Origin: Saprospiraceae bacterium
GTDB taxonomy: Bacteria; Bacteroidota; Bacteroidia; Chitinophagales; Saprospiraceae
Reading direction: 5' to 3'
Assembly (NCBI GenBank): GCA_020629515.1
Contig: JAHDDE010000012.1
Location: forward strand, 23,522-87,521
Length of the DNA stretch: 64,000 nt
Made by a program: the position numbers and the translations under genes. The number at the start of each line of letters is the position of its first letter. The first letter of the stretch is position 1. Positions 1 to 9,177 of this stretch are shown here, piece by piece. The notes below the pieces were generated by a model that saw only the letters and a list, made by a program, of their open reading frames with translations, had not been told where the DNA came from and did no database searches.

Positions 1-2
1 TC

Positions 3-1151
3 CCAGATTATGGGAAGAGGGGGCTAAAGGAGATACCATTAAGTCCAATTGCCGTACCAGCATTAGAGTCAAAAGGTACTATTTTTGATGAGATCTCAAA
101 ACGTGATCACTTAATTCACCCACCCTATCATTCTTATCTTCCTGTAGTTAATTTCTTTGAATCTGCTGCACATGATCCTAATGTAACACACATCAAAATT
201 GTACAATACAGAGTTGCTCGACAAAGTCGCATTATGAACGCTCTAATCGATGCAGCCAACAATGGAAAACAAGTATTCGTATTTATTGAGGTAAAAGCGA
301 GATTTGATGAAGAGGCTAATCTTGTATGGGGTGAAAAGTTAGAAAAAGCAGGGGTTAAAGTTCATTATAGCATTCCTGGTATCAAAGTGCATGCTAAGAT
401 GGCGTCTGTCTTAAGGCGAGAAAATGGAAACTTCAAAATATACAGTTATTATAGCACAGGTAATTTTCATGAAAAAACTGCCAATATATATTCAGATTTT
501 GGATTATTTACAGCAGACACAAGATTGAACAATGAGAGTATCAAGCTTTTTAACTATTTAGAAACCAAAGAGAAAAGCGGAATTGAATTCAAACATCTCA
601 ATGTTGGAATGTTCAATATGACTCCTAATTTAATCGATCTGATAAAGCAAGAGATGAGCAATGCTAAAGCCGGAAAGCCAGCTAAAATATTTTTGAAGAT
701 GAATAGTCTTCAAGATCCTAAAATGATTGATTTGCTCTATGAAGCCAGTCAAGCCGGTGTGAAAATAAAAATGATAGTCAGAGGCATTTGCTCTATCGTA
801 CCCAAAGTAAAAATGTTCAGTGAAAATATAAAAGCCATAAGTATTGTGGATAGGTTCTTAGAGCATGCTCGTGTATTCATTTTTCATAACAACGGAGATC
901 CTAAATATTTCATGTCTTCTGCAGACTTTATGTATAGAAACTTATACAGGAGAATAGAGGTTGTATTTCCTATCTATGATAAAGCCATCCAACGTCATGT
1001 GCAAAACTTAATGGACCTACAGTTAGCTGATAATGTTAAGGCTCGATCACTCGATTATCAAGAAGAAAATAAATACGTTGTGCAAAAAGACAGACTCCAA
1101 ATACGAAGCCAGATGGAAACCTATTTATACATTAAAAGAAATGAATCCTAA
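3..1151 (+). CDS. ppk1: Polyphosphate kinase 1, C-terminal part (cut by window start)
   Basis: Makes inorganic polyphosphate from the gamma phosphate of ATP (reversible). The frame is open from base 3, so the N-terminal half lies outside the window and about 382 residues are visible. The family motif KRDHLIHPPYHSY precedes the first ATG in this frame, so that ATG at 234 is internal. Further on are KARFDEEANLVWGEKLE, KVHAKM (its His is the phosphorylated histidine known in E. coli PPK) and SSADFMYRNLYRRIEV, which matches the second phospholipase-D-like half of the active site. The stop overlaps the purB start by one base (TAATG), suggesting translational coupling. Confidence 0.96.
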   Translation, partial: PDYGKRGLKEIPLSPIAVPALESKGTIFDEISKRDHLIHPPYHSYLPVVNFFESAAHDPNVTHIKIVQYRVARQSRIMNALIDAANNGKQVFVFIEVKARFDEEANLVWGEKLEKAGVKVHYSIPGIKVHAKMASVLRRENGNFKIYSYYSTGNFHEKTANIYSDFGLFTADTRLNNESIKLFNYLETKEKSGIEFKHLNVGMFNMTPNLIDLIKQEMSNAKAGKPAKIFLKMNSLQDPKMIDLLYEASQAGVKIKMIVRGICSIVPKVKMFSENIKAISIVDRFLEHARVFIFHNNGDPKYFMSSADFMYRNLYRRIEVVFPIYDKAIQRHVQNLMDLQLADNVKARSLDYQEENKYVVQKDRLQIRSQMETYLYIKRNES

Positions 1152-2470
1152 TGATAGATGCTATATCCCCGATTGATGGAAGATATTCTAATAAAACTGG
1201 AGACCTTAAAAATTACTTTTCCGAAGTTGCATTGATAAAGTATAGGATAAAGGTTGAGCTCACTTACTTTAATTATCTCGGCCAGATTGGTGTCGTCAAA
1301 AATTTAAATTCACCAATTAACACTGATGAGATAATTGAAAATTTTGATATTTCAGAGGCTCAAAAGGTAAAGGATATAGAGAAAGTAACCAATCATGATG
1401 TAAAAGCAGTAGAATATTATATAAAGGAAAAATTAAAAAATTCTGTAGCCAACGATCAACTCGAATTTATTCATTTTGGGTTAACCTCACAGGATGTAAA
1501 TAATACAGCTGTGCCTATGTCCATAAAAGATGCAATTAATCAAGTCATAAAACCTACCCTTGATGATATATTAGCATTGCTGAACAAAAAGTCTAAGGAA
1601 TATAAGACTATACCTATGCTCGCGAGAACGCATGGCCAGGCCGCCTCTCCAACTACTTTGGGAAAGGAGCTGGAGGTATTTGCCCACCGACTAAGCATCC
1701 AGCTCAATAAATTAAGTGATTACCACTTCACTGCTAAATTTGGAGGAGCCACAGGAAATTTCAACGCACACAAAGTGGCCTATCCAAACATAAAGTGGCC
1801 AGAACAAATGGATAAATATATCTCTTCATTAGGGATGAAACGTCAAGCTATTACTACGCAGATTGAGCACTATGATGGGCTCTCCGAGCTATTCCAGATA
1901 TTCAGTCGGATAAATACTTTGCTTATTGATTTCAGTAGAGACATCTGGACTTACATATCTATGAATTACTTCAAACAAAAAGTAATTGCTAACGAAGTAG
2001 GAAGTAGTGCTATGCCTCATAAAGTAAATCCTATAGACTTTGAAAATGCAGAAGGTAATCTAAGCTTGAGTATTGCTATATTTAATTACTTAGCTAATAA
2101 GCTTCCGATTTCAAGATTACAAAGAGATCTTACAGATAGTACTGTATCAAGAAATATAGGTGTCCCATTTGCTCATCTTCTAATTGCCCTAAAAAGTTTA
2201 CAAAAAGGAATTAGCAAGCTTGAAATAAACGAAAAAGCAATCAATTTAGATCTTGAGTCTAATTGGGCCGTTGTATCAGAAGGAATTCAAACTATACTTC
2301 GTCGCGAAGGATTTGAAAAACCATATGAACTTTTAAAAGAATTCTCAAGAGGTAAGGGACAACTCAAGAAAGAAGATTTTGAACTCTTTGTATCAAATCT
2401 TGATGTGAGTGACACCGTAAAGTCAGAATTAAATTCAATTACTCCATTTAATTATATTGGTTACGCCTAA
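1151..2470 (+). CDS. purB: Adenylosuccinate lyase
   Basis: Catalyses two fumarate-releasing steps in purine synthesis, SAICAR to AICAR and adenylosuccinate to AMP. The 439 residues fit the E. coli-like branch of the family. The signature SSAMPHKVNPIDFENAEGN (fumarase/aspartase superfamily loop) is present, as are TSQDVNNTA and RTHGQAASPTTLGKE with its catalytic His. It starts on the last base of the ppk1 stop. It converges on purM with three bases between the stop codons, so two genes of the same pathway face each other. No terminator is visible between them. Confidence 0.97.
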   Translation: MIDAISPIDGRYSNKTGDLKNYFSEVALIKYRIKVELTYFNYLGQIGVVKNLNSPINTDEIIENFDISEAQKVKDIEKVTNHDVKAVEYYIKEKLKNSVANDQLEFIHFGLTSQDVNNTAVPMSIKDAINQVIKPTLDDILALLNKKSKEYKTIPMLARTHGQAASPTTLGKELEVFAHRLSIQLNKLSDYHFTAKFGGATGNFNAHKVAYPNIKWPEQMDKYISSLGMKRQAITTQIEHYDGLSELFQIFSRINTLLIDFSRDIWTYISMNYFKQKVIANEVGSSAMPHKVNPIDFENAEGNLSLSIAIFNYLANKLPISRLQRDLTDSTVSRNIGVPFAHLLIALKSLQKGISKLEINEKAINLDLESNWAVVSEGIQTILRREGFEKPYELLKEFSRGKGQLKKEDFELFVSNLDVSDTVKSELNSITPFNYIGYA

Positions 2471-2473
2471 GAA

Positions 2474-3649
2474 TTAATTATACAGGTACGTTCCAGTATT
2501 ATCTTTTATGGTGAGTTGGTTGGTATTAGATTCCTCTACTGAACCTATAATTTTGGCATCTACTCCGTATGATTTTGAGATGCCTATAATCTCTTCTGCA
2601 GTTTGAGCATCTGTATAAATTTCAAGTCTATGCCCCATATTAAAGACCTCATACATTTCCTGCCGACTTGTACCAGACTCCCTTTCTATAAGCTGAAACA
2701 ATGGAGGCATATCAAATAAGTCATCTTTTATAACATGTTTATTATTTACAAACTTTAACACCTTGGTTTGAGCACCTCCGGTACAATGAATAATGCCAGA
2801 AATATATTTTCGATAATCAGGTATGATTTTTTTAAGTATTGGCAAATAAGTCCTTGTTGGCGAAAGAATGAGTTTTCCTACAGTCGTTGGACCATATCCA
2901 TCAATCTCAATTGAGTCAGTTAATTTCTTCGACCCTGAATAGATCAAGTCCTGATTAATGGAAGGATCATACGTTTCTGGATATTTAGACAAATATGACT
3001 TCTCAAGCACATCATGACGCGCAGATGTTAGGCCATTGCTTCCCATTCCACCATTGTATTCATCTTCGTATGTTGCTTTACCATAAGATGACAACCCAAC
3101 TATCACATCTCCGGCTTTGATATCATTTGATATAACTGATTCTTTAGGCAACCGCCCAAAAGCAGTGATTCCTACATCTATTGTTCTGACTATATCACCT
3201 ACATCCGCAGTCTCCCCTCCCGCCAGAATTAAATTAACCCCATTGGAGCTCATACGATCTATAAATAATTGGGCAGCTTGTATAACTTCCTTGATTACTT
3301 CTCCAGATATTTTAGACTTGTTACGTCCCACTGTAGATGAAAGGACTATGTCATCTATACAACCTACACATGCCATATCGTCGACGTTCATGACTATGCT
3401 ATCTTGTACTACACCCTGCCACACTGATATATCTCCAGTTTCTTTCCAATATAGGTAGGCTAAGCTTGTCTTAGTACCAGCTGTATCTGCATGCATTATA
3501 TTACAAAAATCTGGATGGCCAGCTACGATATCTGGAAGCACCTTACAGAAGGCATTAGGGAACAAGCCTTTGTCCATATTTTTAATCGCGTCATGTACTT
3601 CGCTTTTAGAGGCCGATACACCCCTTAGTCCATAGCGAGAATCATCCAT
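2474..3649 (-). CDS. purM: Phosphoribosylformylglycinamidine cyclo-ligase (AIR synthase)
   Basis: ATP-dependent closure of FGAM to aminoimidazole ribonucleotide in purine synthesis. The 391 residues match the longer PurM seen in Bacteroidota. The N-terminal ATP-binding half shows HADTAGTKTSLAYLYW, the metal-binding NVDDMACVG and ILAGGETADVGD. The C-terminal half shows IIHCTGGAQTKVLKF and FNMGHRLEIY, close to the AIRS family pattern FNMGxG. It lies 12 bases downstream of an ABC permease on the same strand and probably shares its transcript, which is an unusual partner. Confidence 0.93.
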   Translation of the reverse strand: MDDSRYGLRGVSASKSEVHDAIKNMDKGLFPNAFCKVLPDIVAGHPDFCNIMHADTAGTKTSLAYLYWKETGDISVWQGVVQDSIVMNVDDMACVGCIDDIVLSSTVGRNKSKISGEVIKEVIQAAQLFIDRMSSNGVNLILAGGETADVGDIVRTIDVGITAFGRLPKESVISNDIKAGDVIVGLSSYGKATYEDEYNGGMGSNGLTSARHDVLEKSYLSKYPETYDPSINQDLIYSGSKKLTDSIEIDGYGPTTVGKLILSPTRTYLPILKKIIPDYRKYISGIIHCTGGAQTKVLKFVNNKHVIKDDLFDMPPLFQLIERESGTSRQEMYEVFNMGHRLEIYTDAQTAEEIIGISKSYGVDAKIIGSVEESNTNQLTIKDNTGTYLYN

Positions 3650-3661
3650 TTTTCTTCTTAT

Positions 3662-4705
3662 TTAACTGACCCTTGGGTCTATTAATTTGTAAATCAAATC
3701 TACTGCAATGTTAATGAGAATAAATAAACTACTGGTTAATAATAGTGCACCGATTATAACCGGAATATCATAGTTGAGCAATGCATTCACCGTTAGAAAA
3801 CCTAATCCTTTAAAATTGAAAATATATTCAACAAAAAAAGCTCCCGCCAAAAGTGCGGCGAACCAACCACTCAAAGCAGTTATCACAGGATTTAAAGCAT
3901 TAAAGAGTACATGTTGATAAAGCAGTCTGGATGTTTTCACTCCTTTTGCTCTTGCTGTGAGAATAAATTTTTCATTCATAACATCTATCACAGCGCTGCG
4001 CATCAATTGGGCAATAATAGCAATAGGCCGAATACCAAGCGCAATAGTAGGTAGTATAAGGTTTTTCCATACCACCACATCGTTACCTAAGTTGTCAATT
4101 TCAAAAAGTGAACCTTGAATATTTAACCCAAGAAAATTATTAAAATAATACCCAAACATCACCCCTAATACTATAGCCGTAACATAACTCGGCACGGAGT
4201 ATCCTATTGTCGAAAAACCGATAATTAATCTATCTATCCAAGTACCCATATTAGTGGCAGCCACAAAACCTAAAACTATTCCTATGCAACTGGCTAATGT
4301 TAAAGCTGAAATCGCCAAAATCAAAGTCAAAGGAAATGCATCATACAACAAGTTGAATACTGATCTTCCCGATTGAAATGATTCTCTGAGGTAAGGAACT
4401 TTAACTCCTAATCTGTATCCATAAATGGACATAAATAAGCCGTTATACCGTTCCTTCCAATTAGTGTCCCTCCCTAAAAATATCGGAGAAACATCTCTTA
4501 AATATCTTAAAAGTTGAACATTCAACGGTTGATCCAATCCCAATTGCTTCTTTTTTAGTTCCAAACTCGATTCTGACATCTGTTGTCCAAATGTTAATCG
4601 AGCAGGATCTACGGGAGCCGCATAAATAATGGATGATATGATAATGACAACAAATACAAGAACCACTCCCCCATAAAACAACTTATTTAGTATTAAAGAA
4701 AACAT
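3662..4705 (-). CDS. ABC transporter permease, DppB/OppB type
   Basis: Membrane subunit of a peptide/nickel-type ABC importer (binding-protein-dependent permease family). An N-terminal membrane segment (about residues 8-30) is followed by the family's PVDPARL sequence, a long extracytoplasmic stretch, and five or so further membrane segments. The cytoplasmic EAA-like loop TARAKGVKTSRLLYQHVLF, which docks on the ATPase, is present. At 347 residues it appears complete. No DppC partner, ATPase or solute-binding protein is found in the window, so the substrate is unknown. purM follows after 12 bases. Confidence 0.88.
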   Translation of the reverse strand: MFSLILNKLFYGGVVLVFVVIIISSIIYAAPVDPARLTFGQQMSESSLELKKKQLGLDQPLNVQLLRYLRDVSPIFLGRDTNWKERYNGLFMSIYGYRLGVKVPYLRESFQSGRSVFNLLYDAFPLTLILAISALTLASCIGIVLGFVAATNMGTWIDRLIIGFSTIGYSVPSYVTAIVLGVMFGYYFNNFLGLNIQGSLFEIDNLGNDVVVWKNLILPTIALGIRPIAIIAQLMRSAVIDVMNEKFILTARAKGVKTSRLLYQHVLFNALNPVITALSGWFAALLAGAFFVEYIFNFKGLGFLTVNALLNYDIPVIIGALLLTSSLFILINIAVDLIYKLIDPRVS

Positions 4706-4761
4706 TTGAGAGATAATTAACGCTTCAGATTAAACACAAGATAGATTTAATCATTTGTTTT

Positions 4762-6390
4762 GTGGTTAAATTATTTGATAAGCTCAAACAAAGTAAAGTG
4801 TTTAAAAAAATCGAACTGCCGTTTTCCGAAATTCCTCATTTCTCACAACGAGATAAAGCTTATCAAGAAAGTAATGAAATATTAAAACCATTTTACAAAC
4901 ATGAAGTTAATATCGACCGCTTTGAAAAGGTCATAGAAGAAAGACAATCATTCCAATGTAACAGGGCTTTACTGCACAGTGTATTGCTCCAACAATATCA
5001 AAGCTTACCTAATAGTGAGCAAAGTGTGCGAAACATAGATAAGCTTAAAGAAAAAAACTGTTATACCGTTATCACTGCTCATCAACCATCTCTTCTCACT
5101 GGACCATTGTATTATATCATAAAGATATGTAGCACTATAAATCTTGCACAACAACTCAATAAGAAATACAGTGAATTAGAAATTGTACCTGTGTTTATAG
5201 TTGGAGGCGAAGACCATGATTTTGAAGAAATTGCTTCTGTTAATTTTTTTGGTAAGAAATTCACATGGGAAACAGATCAAAAAGGGGCCGTTGGTCGCAT
5301 GGACATTTCAGATCTCTCCATTGTACTCGAAGAAGTAAAAAATACCTTTGGTTCCATGCCCTTTGCGGAGGATTTAAAAACAAAAATCGACCAATGCTAT
5401 AAAGTGTCAGATTCATATGGGGATTTTATGCGAAGACTGACGCACTCAATCTTTGGATCTTATGGATTGATAGTTGCCAATATGGATCATTACGAATTAA
5501 AAAAAGCCTTCTTCCCTATTGTAAAAAAAGAAATCGAATCTAATATATCTTTTAAAGAAGTAAATGTCGATCAGAAAAAAATTGAAGCGGCAGGATTAAA
5601 AAAACAAGCACATGCCCGAGAGGTAAACTTATTCTATCATGATCTGGATAGGCATAGGATAATAAAAGTTGACAAAGATCAATATGAAATCGGAGAGCAT
5701 ACATATACACGGAGTGAGTTGATTCAACTAATTGAGCACAATGTTCAAAATATAAGTCCCAATGTCATTCTTCGTCCAGTTTTCCAAGAATTAATATTTC
5801 CTAACCTGGCATACATTGGAGGAGGTGGAGAATTGGCTTACTGGATGGAAAGAATTTCACTCTTCGAGAAATTAGAGTTACCATTTCCAATGTTAATAAG
5901 AAGAGACTCCGTGCTTATATCTGATGCTAATACTGAAAATACATTAGAGAAATTTGGACTTTCGTTTAGTGACCTATTTGATAGAGAAGAGCAGTTGATC
6001 ATACACGTGACAAAAGAGGAAAGCACTGTTGATCTTTCATTGGATCCTTTTAAATCTGAACTGATTCAAATTTTTGACAAAGTTAGAAGTCAAGTCCAAG
6101 CTGTCGATAAAACTTTAGTAGGGACCGTCAATGCGGAACAGTCTAAAAGTTTAAAGTCTTTAGAAAATATTGAGAATAAAATTCTAAAAGCAGAAAAAAG
6201 GAAAAAAGAAACTGAAACAACTAAAATCAAAAAGATAAAATCAAAGCTTTTTCCTGGCAACAACAGTCTTCAAGAGCGACATGATAATTTCATTCCCTAT
6301 TATTTAAAATATGGGCCAAAGTGGATAGATCATTTGATAGATTCAGTTGACCCTCTTGATAAAAATTTTAAAATATTAGTGATTCAGTAG
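4762..6390 (+). CDS. bshC: Bacillithiol biosynthesis cysteine-adding enzyme
   Basis: Adds cysteine to glucosaminyl-malate, the last step of bacillithiol synthesis. The 542-residue length is typical. The Rossmann-like core shows ITAHQPSLLTGPLYYIIK and VPVFIVGGEDHDFEEI, both hallmark BshC segments, and the C-terminal coiled coil (about residues 445-500) ends with a YYLKYGPKWIDHL tail. The start used is GTG at 4762; no upstream in-frame ATG gives a better N-terminus. It is divergent from the permease and converges on accD with 8 bases between them. bshB1, the preceding enzyme, lies at 55947-56675. Confidence 0.93.
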   Translation: MVKLFDKLKQSKVFKKIELPFSEIPHFSQRDKAYQESNEILKPFYKHEVNIDRFEKVIEERQSFQCNRALLHSVLLQQYQSLPNSEQSVRNIDKLKEKNCYTVITAHQPSLLTGPLYYIIKICSTINLAQQLNKKYSELEIVPVFIVGGEDHDFEEIASVNFFGKKFTWETDQKGAVGRMDISDLSIVLEEVKNTFGSMPFAEDLKTKIDQCYKVSDSYGDFMRRLTHSIFGSYGLIVANMDHYELKKAFFPIVKKEIESNISFKEVNVDQKKIEAAGLKKQAHAREVNLFYHDLDRHRIIKVDKDQYEIGEHTYTRSELIQLIEHNVQNISPNVILRPVFQELIFPNLAYIGGGGELAYWMERISLFEKLELPFPMLIRRDSVLISDANTENTLEKFGLSFSDLFDREEQLIIHVTKEESTVDLSLDPFKSELIQIFDKVRSQVQAVDKTLVGTVNAEQSKSLKSLENIENKILKAEKRKKETETTKIKKIKSKLFPGNNSLQERHDNFIPYYLKYGPKWIDHLIDSVDPLDKNFKILVIQ

Positions 6391-6398
6391 GATTAAGC

Positions 6399-7247
6399 TT
6401 AATCGAGCTTATCAAAATAAGAAAGTAAATGATCTAATTTGGCTTTTAATTCACTGCGATGTACTATAAAGTCCAAAAACCCGTGATCTAATAAAAACTC
6501 TGATCTTTGGAATCCTTCTGGCAAATCTTTTTTTATCGTTTCTTTTATAACCCGAGGGCCTGCGAATCCGATCAAAGCATTTGGCTCAGAAAAATTAATA
6601 TCTCCTAACATCGCAAACGAAGCAGTAACACCTCCAGTAGTTGGATCGGTCAGAAATGAAAAATAAGGTATTTTTTCACGCGCTAATTGCGCAAGCTTAG
6701 TCGAAGTTTTAGCTAATTGCATTAAGGAAAAAGCAGACTCCATCATTCTTGCACCTCCAGACTTAGAGATAATCATCAATGGTACTCTATGCGCTATACA
6801 GTAATCCACACTTCGGGCTATTTTTTCTCCTACTACAGAGCCCATCGATCCTCCAATGAACGAAAAATCCATTGCCGTAACCAGCAAAGGTTTTTTATTA
6901 ATCTTTCCAATTGCCACACTAATAGCATCTGATAATGAAGTCTTTTCATATGCTTTTTCCAACCTTTCATCATAAGATTTAAGATCAGTCCAGTTTAAGA
7001 AGTTAGTAGACTTAATATCATCAAATAGCAGTTTATATCTACTTCCAAATAAAATATTGAAATAATCATGGGATCCAATCCGCATATGATTATCACAATC
7101 TGGACAAACAAACAGATTTTTTTCTAACTCAAGGATAGTAAATGTACCTCCACACGATCCACACTTCTGCCAAAAACCATCTGGCACTTCTTTTTTCTCG
7201 CTTGTAGTTGTTTGTATTCCTTCTCTGAGCCTTTTAAACCAACCCAT
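6399..7247 (-). CDS. accD: Acetyl-CoA carboxylase carboxyltransferase subunit beta
   Basis: Transfers the carboxyl group from biotin to acetyl-CoA to form malonyl-CoA, the committing step of fatty acid synthesis; it acts with AccA. The N-terminal zinc ribbon has cysteines at residues 29, 32, 48 and 51. The carboxyltransferase core includes MDFSFIGGSMGSVVGEKIAR, SGGARMMES and PTTGGVTASFAMLGDI. At 282 residues it is full length. A TACTTTTG -7 box lies 65 bases upstream. accA is not in the window. Confidence 0.96.
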   Translation of the reverse strand: MGWFKRLREGIQTTTSEKKEVPDGFWQKCGSCGGTFTILELEKNLFVCPDCDNHMRIGSHDYFNILFGSRYKLLFDDIKSTNFLNWTDLKSYDERLEKAYEKTSLSDAISVAIGKINKKPLLVTAMDFSFIGGSMGSVVGEKIARSVDYCIAHRVPLMIISKSGGARMMESAFSLMQLAKTSTKLAQLAREKIPYFSFLTDPTTGGVTASFAMLGDINFSEPNALIGFAGPRVIKETIKKDLPEGFQRSEFLLDHGFLDFIVHRSELKAKLDHLLSYFDKLD

Positions 7248-7311
7248 TTATCTGTATTTGTATTTGGTAATAACTATTATAAGATGTATTGAGAGGATAA
7301 TTTGCTATTGG

Positions 7312-7319
7312 CAAAAGTA
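7312..7319 (-). promoter_or_regulatory. Candidate -7 promoter box upstream of accD
   Basis: TACTTTTG on the minus strand matches the Bacteroidota primary-sigma -7 consensus TAnnTTTG. It lies 65 bases upstream of the accD start. No clear -33 element was seen. Confidence 0.5.
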
Positions 7320-7366
7320 ATAATTTAATCCAAACGCATAAGTTAATTAAATAATAGTCTTACGTC

Positions 7367-8398
7367 TTATGAATAGCGATAGCCTTTTACAGTGTCAATA
7401 TAGACCTTAACGTGATCAGACGAAGTATCTGGATAGACGCCATGCCCTAAATTAGCTATATGATTTCTTCCCATCACTTTCATCATTTCTTCGGCAGCTA
7501 ATCCTATTTCTTCTGGTGTACCGTATAGTTGACATGGGTCTAAATTACCTTGAATAATTATAGATTCGCCGAGATGATGTCTTATATATTCTGGGGATGT
7601 TTTCCAATCTATGCTTATGGCATCCATTTTCACATCTTTCAAATGAGGAATTACGGACCAAGCACCTTTAGGAAAAAAGATCTTTGGTACATCATTAGTT
7701 TCTTGGAAAATGCGTTTGATATAGGGCAATGAAAACTCCAAATACTGATTAACAGGGAGCATTTCTGCCCAAGAATCGAAAAGTTGTATTAGATCTACAC
7801 CACACTTTATTTTTTCGTTGAGGTAGTAAATTATACTATCTGTTATTTTTTCCATCAAAAGATGAGATGATTTAGGGTGCTCGTACAAAAATCTCCGTGC
7901 TTTTGAAAAAGTCTTACTACCTGTACCTTCTATCATGTAAGCAAAAAGTGTCCATGGAGCTCCACTAAAACCTATTAGTGGATTGCTACCATTAATTCTT
8001 TTCTTAGTCTTGTGAATGGATTCGAATACATATTGTAATTTGTCTAAAACACTCTCTCCATAGTTGAGATTTTCTATATCAGATGGAGAACTAATGACCT
8101 TATCAAAGACTGGTCCTTTTTTTTCTACAATCTCATAATCCAGCCCCATTGATTCAGGAATAACCAGTATATCCGAAAATAGTATCGCTGCATCTACTCC
8201 TAATACATGAAGAGGTTCTACTGTAACTTCAGCTATCAAATCTGGATTTTGAACTAATTCTTTGAACCCAGAAACAGACGATCTTACCGATCGATACCCT
8301 GGCAATATTCTTCCAGCTTGACGCATAACCCAAATTGGAGGTCTTTCTATACTTTTAGACTTGAAAACGTCTAATAAAATCTCATTTTTGTAGCTCAT
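7367..8398 (-). CDS. hemE: Uroporphyrinogen decarboxylase
   Basis: Removes four acetate carboxyls from uroporphyrinogen III to give coproporphyrinogen III in heme synthesis. The N-terminal signature RPPIWVMRQAGRILPGYR carries the substrate-binding arginines. GFSGAPWTLFAYMIEG and the C-terminal NLGHGVYPDTSSDHV segment also match the family. The 343 residues are the normal length. It is divergent from dapB, with 52 bases between the starts. hemL, an earlier step in tetrapyrrole synthesis, is at 40085-41374. Confidence 0.96.
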   Translation of the reverse strand: MSYKNEILLDVFKSKSIERPPIWVMRQAGRILPGYRSVRSSVSGFKELVQNPDLIAEVTVEPLHVLGVDAAILFSDILVIPESMGLDYEIVEKKGPVFDKVISSPSDIENLNYGESVLDKLQYVFESIHKTKKRINGSNPLIGFSGAPWTLFAYMIEGTGSKTFSKARRFLYEHPKSSHLLMEKITDSIIYYLNEKIKCGVDLIQLFDSWAEMLPVNQYLEFSLPYIKRIFQETNDVPKIFFPKGAWSVIPHLKDVKMDAISIDWKTSPEYIRHHLGESIIIQGNLDPCQLYGTPEEIGLAAEEMMKVMGRNHIANLGHGVYPDTSSDHVKVYIDTVKGYRYS

Positions 8399-8424
8399 AA
8401 TATTACTTCAAGAAATATTGGCCG

Positions 8425-8432
8425 CAAAAATA
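8425..8432 (-). promoter_or_regulatory. Candidate -7 promoter box upstream of hemE
   Basis: TATTTTTG on the minus strand, 27 bases upstream of the hemE ATG, fits TAnnTTTG. This implies a very short leader. Confidence 0.5.
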
Positions 8433-8450
8433 CATTAATAAGAAATAGTT

Positions 8451-9164
8451 ATGAGGATACTCTTAATAGGTTATGGCAAAATGGGAAAAACTATAGAACG
8501 TTTAGCTGAAGCCAAAGGACATCAAATAGTTGGGAAAATTGATATGAATAATGCTAAGGATCTACGATTGAGCCTTGAAAACGCAGATGTCGCTATAGAA
8601 TTCACTAATCCAGAATCTGCATTAAATAATATAACTACTTGTATAGAAAAAAAAGTGCCTGTGATCTGCGGTACTACAGGTTGGCTCAAAGAAATAGATG
8701 TAGTTAAAAGAGCTCTTGAGACATCAGGTGGCGCTTTTTTCTATGCATCCAATTATAGTATAGGTGTTAATATTTTCTTTGAACTCAATAAAAAACTTGC
8801 AAAGATGATGAATCATTATCCTGAATATACCATTCAAATCGATGAAACCCATCATACTGAAAAATTGGACGCACCGAGTGGAACAGCCATTACTCTGGCA
8901 GAGGGAGTATGCGAAAATGTAGATAGAAAGGCTAGCTGGATATTATCCCAACCAGATCAACAAGATAAAGTAAATATCGATTCTCATCGAATTGGGAAAG
9001 TATATGGCAAACATACTGTAACGTATAATTCTCAAATTGACCATATATCAATAACCCATGACGCACATACAAGAGATGGCTTTGCTATGGGGGCATTGCT
9101 TGCAGCAGAATGGATTATTGGGAAGGAAGGTTTTTATGGCATGAAGGATTTATTGGGTATTTGA
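8451..9164 (+). CDS. dapB: 4-hydroxy-tetrahydrodipicolinate reductase
   Basis: NAD(P)H-dependent step of the diaminopimelate/lysine pathway, feeding peptidoglycan and lysine. The N-terminal Rossmann motif LIGYGKMGKTIE is at about residues 5-16. GTTGW and the catalytic segment ETHHTEKLDAPSGTA contain the conserved His pair and Lys. The 237 residues are at the short end of the family, as in other Bacteroidota. dnaG follows after 13 bases, so the two are probably co-transcribed. Confidence 0.95.
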   Translation: MRILLIGYGKMGKTIERLAEAKGHQIVGKIDMNNAKDLRLSLENADVAIEFTNPESALNNITTCIEKKVPVICGTTGWLKEIDVVKRALETSGGAFFYASNYSIGVNIFFELNKKLAKMMNHYPEYTIQIDETHHTEKLDAPSGTAITLAEGVCENVDRKASWILSQPDQQDKVNIDSHRIGKVYGKHTVTYNSQIDHISITHDAHTRDGFAMGALLAAEWIIGKEGFYGMKDLLGI

Positions 9165-9177
9165 TACATTTGTAATC

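Noticed and set aside
6391..6404. 14-bp palindrome GATTAAGCTTAATC between bshC and accD as a terminator
   Set aside because: Short, AT-rich and without a T tract; not convincing.
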